NCBI GenBank assembly: GCA_018873245.2
Contig: JAEMBT020000001.1
Span: forward strand, 12,368,220 to 12,432,219
DNA: 64,000 bases
From: Archegozetes longisetosus
Lineage: Eukaryota > Arthropoda > Arachnida > Sarcoptiformes > Trhypochthoniidae
Direction of reading: 5' to 3'
Every line of letters begins with the position of its first letter. The stretch's first letter is position 1. A model generated the notes under the pieces. That model saw nothing but the letters and a program-made list of their open reading frames with translations, made no database searches and was not told the DNA's origin. The translations under genes and the position numbers were made by a program. Positions 36,175 through 47,195 of the stretch are shown in pieces.

Positions 36175-37498
36175 AGGTATGCGGATTAAAAATGGGAAAA
36201 TTTTCAATAGCTTCCAAACATGTGATAGAGTTGACTAATTTTGACCTGTGATATATCATTTGAAAGGTCATTTATCTGACTATCTATCCATATTAGTCAC
36301 CTGATTAATTAATCATAAAATTTTAAAATGTCGGGTGATAAACAAACCCCTCTCCGTAAACGTATTGGCAATTTTTATCAAAAATATAAACATTTAGGGA
36401 AAAATTTTACTGTTAACCATTTTAAATTAGAAGATATTCCTAAATCTACCATTTATAGAGTGATTGATAAAGTGGATAAAGGAATTAGTCTAGATAGAAA
36501 GATGGGAAGTGGTTGGTATCATCAAATCAATTCAAAATTGAAAGAGAAAATTGTTGAACAAAATGTCAATGAAGTCGGAAGAAAATATCGTGCGATAGGT
36601 AGAAAGCACAATATTAGCGATAAGTCCGCCAAAAAAATATTGGTTGAGAGTGGAGTTGTACGAAAAGAACGCAAAAAGGTTCCGAAATCAAATCAAAATC
36701 AAAAGATTCGGTAAAAGAAGTGTCTAGAAAAACTTAGAAGAGGACTGTTTAAGCCTTCAAATGACGTTGAAATCATTATTGATGATGAGTCTTATTTTTC
36801 ACTCGATGGTTCCAACAGTTATGGTAATGATTTCTACTATTCTTATGCTGGTTTAGACACTCCAGAGAATGTTAAGTATAAATTTGTGACCAAATTTACC
36901 GATAAAGTTATGGTATGGTTGGCCATGAGCAATAGAGGAATTTCTCAGCCATACATAACTCGATCAGGCAATGCAATTAATGCAAAAATTTATATCAAAG
37001 AATGCATTGATAAGAGATTAATGAAATTCATCGAAAAACATCATTCAGATGGTAATTTTATCTTTTGCCCCGATTTGGCGTCATCTCATTACGCGAATGA
37101 CACACTCGAGGCTCTTAGGCGTTTAAATATCAAAGTGGTTTCTAAAGACTCAAACCCTCCTAATGTACCTCAATTGCGTCCAATAGAGCATTTCTGGGCC
37201 AATTTGAAGAGAAATATTTATAAAAAATGGTTGGACTGCTAATTGTTGTGAGGATTTAGTAAAAAAAAATCAAATTAGAGCTTAAAAAACTGCCGCCAGA
37301 GACATGCCAGAACCACTTGAGAGGTATTAAAACAAAAGTCCGCAAGGCAGCAGATCGGGGAGTGCTGTCAGTCATCAATTAATTTTATTTTAATCAGCAA
37401 TAATTGCTTTAAAAATGATAAAAATTTCATTCGAATATAAAATGTAGTTTTAAAGTACTGCTTCGATAAAAATCTTCCCATTTTTAATCCGCATACCT
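36175..37498 (+). mobile_element. Tc1/mariner-superfamily transposon, nearly complete (DD37E by count)
   Basis: 1324 bp with 24-bp perfect terminal inverted repeats beginning AGGTATGCGGATTAAAAATG, flanked by TA at 36173-36174 and 37499-37500. The transposase runs 36328-37382: an N-terminal helix-turn-helix half (MSGDKQTPLRKRIGNFYQKY to about 36714), then DDESYF, KVMVWLAMSNRGIS, PDLASSHYA and RPIEHFWANLKRN. Between the second Asp and the Glu I count 37 residues. Defects: an in-frame TAA at 36712-36714, and 1-nt frameshifts near a run of A at 37220-37228 and in the A9 run at 37260-37268, after which the C-terminus continues to 37382. It is inactive but recent, since its ends are unmutated. Confidence 0.92.
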
Positions 37499-37500
37499 TA

Positions 37501-38232
37501 CAACTAAATGAAAAAATCCAGTCAAAAGATTAGATGTGATTAATATGAATGTTTCCTTTTACTGTCAATTAGTATTTATGAGAAATTATATGAGTCATTA
37601 TGTCACTTAAAGTTTTAACGTTGAATTTAGTGTAAATTAAACTTTAATATTGAATATCATTGAAAGATCAATCGACAAATAAGGGGGTGCGCAAAAATAA
37701 TGTCATTGATTTCATCTTTTATAAGATTTTTTATTACTCATGCTGCTTAAATCAAAATTAGTACATCGAAAGTATAAACATTATATAACATTTACATTTA
37801 ATTAATTAAAGATAACAGTTCTTTGTCGACTGCTCTTTGTATTGTAGTTTTGTCTTAGATAATAGTGTTTGACAGTAACTTTGAGTAAATTTCTTTAGCT
37901 ATTTTTTATCTTTTCGATTAGAACTGTCGTTGTCTTTGCTACTCATCAATTATTTGCGTGAAATTTGATTTTCAAGTTTGCTCAAAAAGCGCTTAATTCT
38001 TAAAAATTGGGCTAGATTCGTTTGATTGATAATAACGCTTTCCTTTTATATTTGTCTTTGATACAGAAACTGGCAATCAACAATCTTTTAGTGATTTTAT
38101 TTAGTGTATTCATTATTAAAATGAAATGTCATATAACAACAAAATATATGTGAATATACTGCCAAATAAATAAGCAGCATTTTGTAATTAACAATGTTTT
38201 TTCGGAGTAAAAGTTAAAAATTTTATTAAATA
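37501..38232. other. Intergenic, nothing recognised
   Basis: AT-rich sequence after the transposon; no motif-bearing frame and no inverted repeats noted. Confidence 0.5.
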
Positions 38233-38766
38233 AGATTTTCAAACTCATATGGACTTATAACTCTTTGAATGATCTATCTGTATATACTTGTCTCACTGCT
38301 ATCTGACCATCGGCTACTGAGAAAACGGAAAATATTTCAATGTTTCATTAGCTTATAAAAAATTTTTATCCGTATAGCGGAATAATTTCAGTTGAATCAT
38401 GACTTTCTCTAACAAGTATCTTTAGGAAATTAATTTCTGATTTTAATTCCTTCAAATGTTAAACTTTTTAAACAGTATCAAAATTCTCGGCAATTAAAAA
38501 TGTCGAGAATAGGCCAATTTCTAGAATTATTACTTAAGAAAATTTTTAAGAATATCTCGTAAAACTCTTATTTATAATATTTTTTACCTTTTAAGAAATT
38601 AAAATTGACCCTGTAGTTGTTGGAAATTTTAATTATACCAAAAGTTTCGATTTTGAAACATTTCGTGTTTACTCAGTAGCCGGTAGTCAGACAGTAGTGA
38701 GACAAGTATATACGGATACGTAGATCATTCCCTAGAGTTATAAGTCCATATGGGTTTGAAAATTTT
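38233..38766. mobile_element. Inverted-repeat element with about 96-bp arms
   Basis: Arms 38233-38328 and 38671-38766 are inverted copies sharing CATATGGACTTATAACTCT, TATATACTTGTCTCACT and CGGCTACTGAG. The spacer of about 340 bases is non-coding. Degenerate similarity extends somewhat beyond both arms, so the true ends may lie outside. Superfamily unknown. Confidence 0.7.
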
Positions 38767-39378
38767 TAATTAATGTAGATAAAAGTTACCGAAGTTTTAA
38801 TGATGCTGAAAAAAGGCATGCCCAGATAAATATTCTGCTAATTTAAGTTTTATACAGTTCAGCTAAAATCTCGTTCAAAATACTGAGTATTTAAAAATAA
38901 ACGGTATTATTAACACTACTTTATGGGAAAAATAACGGCGCCATATTAGAGTTTTAGTTTCAGACTCAAAAAGTCGTCAAACGTCAAATGAATTGTAGGC
39001 CCATATCATTGAAATAGATAAGAGTTAAAGCTCTCCGCAGAGTCGAAGCCACACTTTTGGCTCACTTTATATGCCCTAAGGATTAATGAATTTTACCCAC
39101 TCTATGTTAAGGTTTGACAAAAGTTATATTGAAGCAGATTTAGATTTATTCGCAATAAACGCACTTTTCTGGCAAACGCTACTATGATTAAAGAAATCAA
39201 ATTTTTTGATGAGTTGAGCGCCAAAAAGTCTAACACTGACCCGTGGACCCCCTAAGGCTAGAATTAATGTAACTTTTGATTTGGTTTTATTTGACTTTAA
39301 AGTAATCTATTTTAAAGAATATAAATAAAGTGAAAAAGGTACTCAATCTATAATTTTAAAAGCGTTGATTATTTAACT

Positions 39379-39459
39379 TCTTAAGTGGCCTAGTGGTTAG
39401 TGTAATGACCACTAGTGGAATAGGGTCGTGTTCACGTACACTGTTGACAACTTTTTTTT
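39379..39459 (+). ncRNA. tRNA-derived sequence (pseudo-tRNA or SINE head)
   Basis: TGGCCTAGTGG at 39386-39396 fits the Pol III A box of a tRNA (TRGCNNAGYNGG), and TGTTCACGTAC at 39429-39439 is a degenerate B box about 33 bases on. Eight T at 39452-39459 would act as a Pol III terminator. The acceptor stem does not pair and the T-arm is imperfect, so it is not a working tRNA. Confidence 0.35.
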
Positions 39460-39550
39460 AATATCAAAATATGATTTTTATTTGAATTTTTCATTGCAAA
39501 ATTTAACTTACTATACGCGTTTGCCCTAAAATTGTAAAGAATAGAACAAT

Positions 39551-40649
39551 TTATTTAGCTGATTGGCAATAAATGTATGCAATACATGATTATTACATGA
39601 TTAATCCAATCTGATTTATATGATTTGAAACCAAGTTGTTCTTCAATTGTACATTATCAGTTCAGCTTTATTGCATACAATGAGCTATAATCATTAGTAA
39701 ATTTGATTTCTTACTTAATTTATTGTTTAGTTTCATGTTCATTATTAGTTTTGTTAACTTTTGATTATTTTATAATTGACTATAACATCCGACTATGTCA
39801 AGTCAAAAAGATTCTGATGTTTTAGTCAATTATAAAATAATCAAAAGGAAACTCAACAAAACTAGTAATGAGCATGACACTAAGCAATAAATTAAGTAAG
39901 AAATCAAGTTTACTAAGAACTACAGCTCATTGTATGCAATAAGCTGAACTGATAATGTAGAGTTTAGGAACAACTTGGTTTCAAATCATATAAATCAGAT
40001 TGGATTAATCATGCAATAATCATGTATTGCATACATTTTGTTATGAGCTGACTCATAATTTGAGTCTTTACAGCAGGAAAATGAAGTTATTTCAATTATT
40101 CTAGTTTAAAACAAGTCATAGAAACTTCTTATAATAATTATTATATTATGTAAAACATCTATATACGAGTTTAGTTTCCTATTACAAGATAAAATATTTT
40201 TTATGATATATAATATGTTATTTCAATCGGGATTCAATTTCTCTAAGAAAGGAATGTGAGAAAATTGAGAGCAAAAGAAAGGAATATAAGCAAATGTTTG
40301 AGAGAAAGTAGGAGAGTGGAGATGTAGTGATGGAAGAGAAAAGATCTGTTGAGAGATTGAACTAATTTTTTTGATTGACTTAAATAAAAGTTTAGAGTAT
40401 GATAGTTACTATAAAGATTATTCGAGTTGAATTTTGCGTTATCAACAAATTTACTGATATATTCAATTGTTTTTCATATATTAATCAATATTTTTCTTTG
40501 TAAAACTTAAGTAATAAAATTTTATATTTTGATTTTAAATAGTGTCTTTAGCTATTTACAACTTATATATTTATTATTTTTATTTAATTGCTAAAGAGTT
40601 GATTCTAGGGATCTTCAGCATAACAATTTACTGTTAATCAGCTAAATAA
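39551..40649. repeat. Long palindromic element, right arm split by a MITE
   Basis: The left arm 39571-39789 is a close inverted copy of 39816-40038, with a 26-base loop. Outside these, 39551-39570 (TTATTTAGCTGATT...) pairs with 40630-40649, which lies beyond the MITE at 40039-40625. So the original element was about 0.5 kb with arms of about 240 bases, and the MITE later landed in the right arm. No coding capacity. A transcript through it would fold into a very long hairpin. Confidence 0.88.
40039..40625. mobile_element. Young MITE, copy A (TGTTATG ends, 4-bp duplication)
   Basis: 587 bp, ends TGTTATGAGCTGA and the inverse of TGTTATGCTGA, with 4-bp target duplication ATTT at 40035-40038 and 40626-40629. 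It is nearly identical over its whole length to copy B at 46045-46630. Within it, 40553-40589 (37 bp) lies between CTTTAGC and GCTAAAG and is in the opposite orientation to the same segment in copy B. No coding capacity; the superfamily is not clear from the ends. Confidence 0.9.
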
Positions 40650-41328
40650 CACAAACAGTTTCTGTGATTTATCTTAGTGTAAAAATAAATGATTCCAATG
40701 AAGTAAACTTTGAAAACTGTTATTCTTTAAAATTGATATACCAATGCATGTATTATAAAGTATGAGAAAGTTTTAAAGATTTTGATTAGATTTTTCTATC
40801 ATCTGCTTATAAATCTTTACCCCCGGAAATTGATAATCAGTATTAAAAGGTCCAATATCTACAGTGGCGTTTGACGATATTTTGAGCCTGAAACTAAAGT
40901 TTCATAATAAGTTGATTCAAAATATCAAGTGTCTACTGTATTATTTTTTACAAAGTTCAGCTTCATCAAATTGTGTTTTGAAGTATTAGGCTTTACTATT
41001 TTAATGATTTCGCGAGCTACCGGGTCATGAGAAGTCACTGCATAATATAATTTTATAGATTCTAAATCAGAATGAATTGTTTGAAGGAATAGAGTCTAGT
41101 GTGTATTCAAGACTCGAACAAATTTTACCAACTTCTTAATGATTAGTTTGGTTAAAAGCTAAGTTCGAATAATAAACTGAAGCTTAAGATTATATGTTTT
41201 CAATACATTACAATAATAAGATGTCTAAAAGATGTTAGATTAGGTTCTATATTAATAATCGTTCTTTAGCTCAAGAAATCAATTTTGGTTTTAAAATGGA
41301 GTATCTAATGAATATTCTTTATCAGCAT

Positions 41329-42402
41329 CAGGGATGCCAACTCTCCAGCTTTTAGATCTCTCGAGTCTCCAGATTGGCCCTTAAGCTGGATACTGTAATT
41401 TCCAGCTTTAATTTAACATATAAAAATATTTAAAACATCGAATGATTTAGTGAAATGAAAGTAAAACCAATTTTGATTCACAAAATTTCAATTTACACAA
41501 GAGGCTTTCACCTGCGAACTACATTTAATTCTATTTTAATCCTTCAAACACTCAGCTCTAACGCCTGTATAATAAATACACGCTCATTGAAATTGATATC
41601 TTATTCTGATAAGTCTTATTGAGCTATTATTGATTTAAACGAACACATTCACACTCATTTAGTTTAGTTCACATTTTATTTCATTGTAAACCAATTGGAA
41701 ATGATTTTGTCGAACGGATACTCAGCGTAATGAAAGATTTATGGACAGACGAAGGAAATAGTCTAACTTTACCTCAAGTCAAAGCTGAACTATGCATAAA
41801 TTGAATTATTCCATGAGTTGTACAGAGTTTTATGACCATTTTGTGCAGTTCTGATTCAAGCTCATAAACCTAAACGCATAACTCGAGGCTAAATATTAAT
41901 TTATTCAGAATTCTGAAACAAAGTTAACTCTTAATAAATCACACATTTTACACTTTTATACATTTCTAAGCTTTTATACATATGTTTTTATAACGTACGT
42001 GCAATTGTTATATATTTTTAAATGAAATCCTTAAGTATTTTCACTAGTGATATTACATTTGCTTTTAGCCTGTAACTTCCTAAGCGATTCACCGATCTAA
42101 AAAATTCTTTCGGCTAATTGAATGTCTTGTACTAAGCTACAATTTTGGTGGGTCACCGTTAGGGGGCGTCGATAGACCAGAGTCTACGGGTTTTGGGCGA
42201 ACTCCTTTATATCTACATAATAACCACGTATCAAAAGACCGCGAATTAATAGAAGCAGCTAAATTAGGAAAGAAATATTATTTTAAAATTCAATATGATA
42301 TTAATTGTATAATTATGTGCTCAAATAAAAATTTTGTATATTAGAGCACCCCCATTGATATTTTTTCTCCAGTCTTTAGGCTGAGTGGTGTTGGCATCCC
42401 TA
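41329..42402. mobile_element. hAT transposon remnant with dimerisation-domain relic
   Basis: Ends CAGGGATGCCAAC and GTTGGCATCCCTA, with exact 8-bp target duplication ATCAGCAT at 41321-41328 and 42403-42410. At about 41698-41860 the plus strand reads GNDFVERILSVMKDLWTD, then LTLPQVKAELCI and, after a frameshift, NYSMSCTEFYDHFVQF. This is the C-terminal dimerisation region of hAT transposases. The catalytic core is deleted or unrecognisable. Confidence 0.88.
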
Positions 42403-42704
42403 ATCAGCATTCAAATATTTCTACGTTCGATATTACTTCAATAATAAGAGATCAATAAGAGCATTAAAAGTTTGCTTCATTTACGTGAACTTCCGTGCAG
42501 GTACATAAATGTTTCAATTCGGTTTCGAATATAAGAAATCATAAAAAATAACTGTCTACTATATTGAATAAATGTTCTAAAGACAATATTAGATGGTCTT
42601 TCATTTAATCTTAGAAACAGTTTCCGAAAATTAAACTCAACAATTCATTGACATAACTTTCAAGTTCTATTGATAAACAAATGAATAAATACTAATACCT
42701 GTAT

Positions 42705-44098
42705 TTACTTCATAGCTTTCGCGACTTTATTTGTTAGTAAAAAGTATCGACAGAATTTTGTGAACATCTAAATAATGAAGTATAATTTTAGTAATAGTTT
42801 AAAATAAAAAATTATAATTAGTAAAATGTCTTACTTTGAATACAATAATTGGTGTCAAAACAAATTGATTACCACATGAAAACCCAATTTGAAATTTATT
42901 ACTGCTCACACTTTCTATTGCATTTAGTAACTAAAAGGAATATGAACTTTAGAATTGAAGAAATTCAATTATGAATTTATTCAAAGAATAAAAGTCACTG
43001 TGCTTAATATACTTTGATTTTAGTCCTCAATCCAAGAAATGCTTGTGATTCTAGATAAATTCTTTGTAAATATTTATAAGAATTCGAAGATTCCTTATTA
43101 ATTGATGCAGTGACTGAATTGACTGTGAAATGAAATAGTAACCAAATAAAAACGAAAATTATCATGCAATAAGAAGTTGCTAAAAGTAGATCTTCGAAAA
43201 ATATTTGTTGTAAGATCATAAGATTCATTGGAATCAGAACATAAGTCAATGCAAATAAATATTTAGACCAGAATTTATCGTGAAGTATAATATCATTACA
43301 GATATTATTATGCTCTTCAAGTAATTCCAATATGACTCTGATGTTGGAAAAAATCCTATCTTTACTTGCATTCGTTAGTTTGTTATTAAACGATTTGAAT
43401 CTGAATTTACAATAATAACAGATAATGAAGTAATAGAAAAAACCATAAGAATTTACTATTATAGATGCTGTTGCAAATCCAAAAAGAAAAATAGAACTTA
43501 GTATCCCATAAGTTATTATGTCTTTCCATTCATAAAAATTTAACAAAACTGCAATTGCTGTCAAAAAGATAAAAACTACGATAATTCGAACTTCTAATTG
43601 AATAAGTTTGAAAATAATTTTTATTCTTTTAACAAATTCTTTGAAAATTATTTTGTCATATATTCCGATTGTACTCTCATTTTGTAATCCTTTCAAAACT
43701 TTGATGATTTCAAGCCATCGAAAGTCAACCTTTTTTTCACTATTGAAAAGTCTTATAATGATAAATGCAAAAACGAGAGCCACAAGCGATATCAAACAAT
43801 TAAATTGAATTAAACCTCCAACATATTGAGTTGAATCGAAGTAGTATTTAGGAACTCTTCCGTTCTCCACATTGGTTAAGGTGATCAAAAATTTCACAAT
43901 ATTAATCAAAAGCCAAATACTCATAGCGTTGGATTTGAATTTTTGATTCCTTTTCTTGATATCACTATCAAAATAGTTGTTGGTATCATATCTATACATA
44001 ATTCCATATTTATAAAGTGGTAAATCTATATCATTAATAACTAGATCTTCATCACCATTTTCAGACTCATCGACTTTTTGTTCTGAACTTATATCCAT
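42705..44098 (-). CDS. Gustatory-receptor-family seven-transmembrane protein
   Basis: Candidate chemosensory receptor of the insect/arthropod GR type. Three exons (minus strand): 44098-43013, 42930-42835, 42767-42705; donors AAA|GTATAT and AAA|GTAAGA, both phase 0, 414 residues. The N-terminus is cytoplasmic and acidic (MDISSEQKVDESENGDEDLV). Seven hydrophobic segments follow, including LIQFNCLISLVALVFAFIII, VRIIVVFIFLTAIAVLL, YGILSSIFLFGFATASIIV, KYLFALTYVLIPMNLMIL and YCMIIFVFIWLLFHFTV. The small last exons encode the conserved C-terminal region with IGFSCGNQFVLTP and the last helix. The pattern of one large exon followed by short phase-0 C-terminal exons is typical of the GR family. The canonical C-terminal TYhhhhhQF is not recognisable, as in many divergent mite or tick receptors. 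Ligand unknown. No frameshifts. Confidence 0.8.
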
Positions 44099-45399
44099 TT
44101 TGACTGTTTATAATTATAACTATTGAACGAGAGACTTATCGTTATAAGGTTCAAATTTTGAGTGAGAATAATGATAATCGATATTATAATTACAGTCAAC
44201 TTTATTTTAGTTCAGAAACAGACATAATCGTGACTTTACCAAGTTGATCGATTCACTTAAGATCTCAAATATTCTGTTGAAAGTAGTTCTGTTTCAATTT
44301 TTACCTACTAACTTGAATTCAGAAAAGTAAATATGTGATGATAAAATTCATTATTTTTATTGATTACAAACTGTACAGTCTGTGATCGATGAATTTCTTA
44401 TTTTCCATTATTAAATTGTTATTTTTGGAACCTATGAGGTAAAGTATATTTACTTTATAAAGTTCGCTTATAATTTTCTCTTCAATAATGAGTCTCAAAA
44501 GATATAATATTCAGAGACTGATAGTAATTTTTATTTCACACCAGGAGATCAGATTATGCTATAAAATATGAATTTTATTTTTTTTGTTATTTGAGATTAA
44601 CTTAAATATCCCAACTAAATGTATTTCAAATATGTTGGAATAAAATTCTCACTTAATATTTAAACTACAGTCTACCTTGGATATAGTGATTAAGTTAGTG
44701 CAACTAAAGGTGTTTTCTATAACTAGGATTTTCTACAATATTCCCCATTCAAAATTGCACCTACACCATATACAGCCATAGAGATACTGTCCGGACTAGG
44801 AATACCAATACTTCATTAAGTGAAAGTTAGAGAAAATCTACCTAAGGGGAACATAAGATAATTTCTGAGAATTATTTTCAATAAATCGAAAATCAAAGGA
44901 GGTACCAAAGGATAAAATTTAATCTTCAGCCTTAGATCTTCGTCGAAGGCTGGAGACATTGTCTCAAAGGTGGAGATTCCAGGGTGAAGCTGAAGAATTG
45001 ATATCATAGTTGAGATATCAAAGAAAAACATTTCGAACATTGAGCATGAATTCGTTTTTGTGATAATTATTTTGTTCATAACTTGATTTTCATAAATTAT
45101 ACTTAAATTTTTCATTAATCTAAGAGTTACAATGAATATTTTAGCCTTTATTCTGTTAGAGAAATTTTTAAATTTGCCCTTGAGGTACCAACCAAGAAAA
45201 AATATCATATGATGTAAATTTTAGTTATTTATTATGAGAACCAAGAAGTGGGGAGATACCTCTGGGACTACAGTTTGTAATTTGCATAGAACTACAGAAG
45301 CATAGGATAGTAAAATTTATTAATATATAAAAACTATATATTAATAACTTAAAAAACTTAAAAATATAGAAAGCCTATTATAATCCTTACCACAAAAAA
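44099..45399. other. Intergenic, nothing recognised
   Basis: AT-rich region upstream of the receptor gene. The minus-strand frame 44816-45208 (130 residues) has no motif and no gene context. Confidence 0.5.
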
Positions 45400-45633
45400 T
45401 CCGGAAACCCATGGCATATTCTGAGAACTAGTTTTTCCAACCTAAACCTGATTCAACATTTATGGGGAATAATAAAGGATATTATTGAGAAAGAACAACC
45501 CAAAAAATTTCAACTGTGGGTCGCGAAAATAAACCAATTATGTGACAATTTATAATTAGATGTATGGGAGTCGTTGAAAAAAGTACGAAAGAACTCATTG
45601 AAAGTGTATAACTGCAGAGGGAGACCGAATTAA
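45400..45633 (+). mobile_element. Tc1-like transposase C-terminal remnant
   Basis: From about 45433 the plus strand reads FSNLNLIQHLWGIIKDIIEK, the decayed form of the Tc1 block SPDLNPIEHLWGxIK, followed by QLWVAKINQLCDNL, a stop, LDVWESLKKVRKNSLKVYNC and the end of the frame at 45633. No terminal repeats were found; it is an old fragment. Confidence 0.75.
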
Positions 45634-46044
45634 ATTGTCATTTCTTTTTAGTTGTAATAATTAGAATCAAATGCATTCTCGTGACAAATTTGATATCAAG
45701 ATATCGTAATTTTCATTAAAAACTTGACACTTACTTTTTTCAGATTTTATTGTCGCGAGGCACTTCATCTCCAGACTAAAGTTAAATCGTAAAAATAACG
45801 TGTAAAGAGTATAATAATCACTAAAAAATGGTGAATACTCAAATAATTTTTGCTTCTAAAGAGAGTGCTGTAGAAATATGTGTCTATGAGATTATTTTCT
45901 TAATTCTTTATAACCTTTTCATATAAATAATACTAAGTGGTTCTTAGATCCCTGAGGACTTAGAATTTAGATTGACCAAAACTTAAAAATTTTCGATTTC
46001 GCCTCAAATGACTAAAGGGTGGTAATTCTGATTAACAATAATAT

Positions 46045-46630
46045 TGTTATGAGCTGACTCATAATTTGAGTCTTTACAACAGGAGAATGAAGTTATTTTA
46101 ATTATTCTAGTTTAAAACAAGTCATAGAAACTTCTTATAATAATTATTATATTATGTAAAACATCTATATACGAGTTTAGTTTCCTATTACAAGATAAAA
46201 TATGTTTATGATATATAATATGTTATTTCAATCGGGATTCAATTTCTCTAAGAAAGGAATGTGAGAAAATTGAGAGCAAAAGAAAGGAATATAAGCAAAT
46301 GTTTGAGAGAAAGTAGGAGAGTGGAGATGTAGTGATGGAAGAGAAAAGATCTGTTGAGAGATTGAACTAATTTTTTTGATTGACTTAAATAAAAGTTTAG
46401 AGTATGATAGTTACTATAAAGATTATTCGAGTTGAATTTTGCGTTATCAACAAATTTACTGATATATTCAATTGTTTTTCATATATTAATCAATATTTTT
46501 CTTTGTAAAACTTAAGTAATAAAATTTTATATTTTGATTTTAAATAGTGTCTTTAGCAATTAAATAAAAATAATAAATATATAAGTTGTAAATAGTTAAA
46601 GAGTTGATTCTAGGGATCTCCAGCATAACA
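46045..46630. mobile_element. Young MITE, copy B (TGTTATG ends, 4-bp duplication)
   Basis: 586 bp, same orientation and nearly identical to copy A at 40039-40625. Target duplication ATAT at 46041-46044 and 46631-46634. The 37-bp segment 46558-46594 between CTTTAGC (46551-46557) and GTTAAAG (46595-46601) is the exact reverse complement of the corresponding segment of copy A. Confidence 0.9.
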
Positions 46631-47195
46631 ATATAAGCTAATCTTTTTCAAACTCATTAGCATTTTGAAATTATAAAAACTTGAATTTTTATTTCTTCTT
46701 AAAATTGAGAAACAATTAGTACCAAACAATTGAGTTAAAATGCTACTCATGGTGTTGGAAAAATTGTGGGTAATTTGTCGATTGAATTATTGAGTACTAT
46801 AATTCCATTATTAAGTATTAGTTATAGTTACTAAAGCACCTAATTTAATTAATTTATATTATCTGCACATTATTAGTTTTTCATTTTATCTTGTTGACGC
46901 AATTGAGGCATTGCATAGCACTTTTGGATTAAAATTTTATTAAACATCGTTTAGTTTTATTATTCAAATAAAATTTTGCTATTTAGATGAAGTTCGAAAA
47001 AGTTAGGTTAAGTAATAATATTTAAGGATTCGAGTATCACAATAATTGACCTTCAATTGAATTACTGTCATTATGGTAAGTGATAAATCCTCAATGATTT
47101 TTCTAAACAAATAGTGGTTGTTTGATTAGAAACATATTTTTAGGTTCACACACCTATAGACACGTAAACATAATTTTAGTATTTTGAGCAACATA

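Larger units (their letters stand above)
38953..40898. repeat. 34-base inverted pair bracketing a 1.9-kb transposon nest
   Basis: 38953-38986 and 40865-40898 are inverted copies with four mismatches in 34 (TTTAGTTTCAG.CTCAAAA, then TCGTCAAACG.CA). They enclose the tRNA-like sequence, the long palindrome and the nested MITE. They may be the ends of an older element into which the others inserted. Confidence 0.6.

Noticed and set aside
39379..39459. Functional tRNA gene
   Set aside because: A and B boxes are degenerate and the acceptor stem does not pair, so it was kept only as a tRNA-derived relic.
44816..45208. 130-residue minus-strand frame
   Set aside because: Longest unexplained frame, but no recognisable motif, no signal peptide or membrane topology, and no exon partners.
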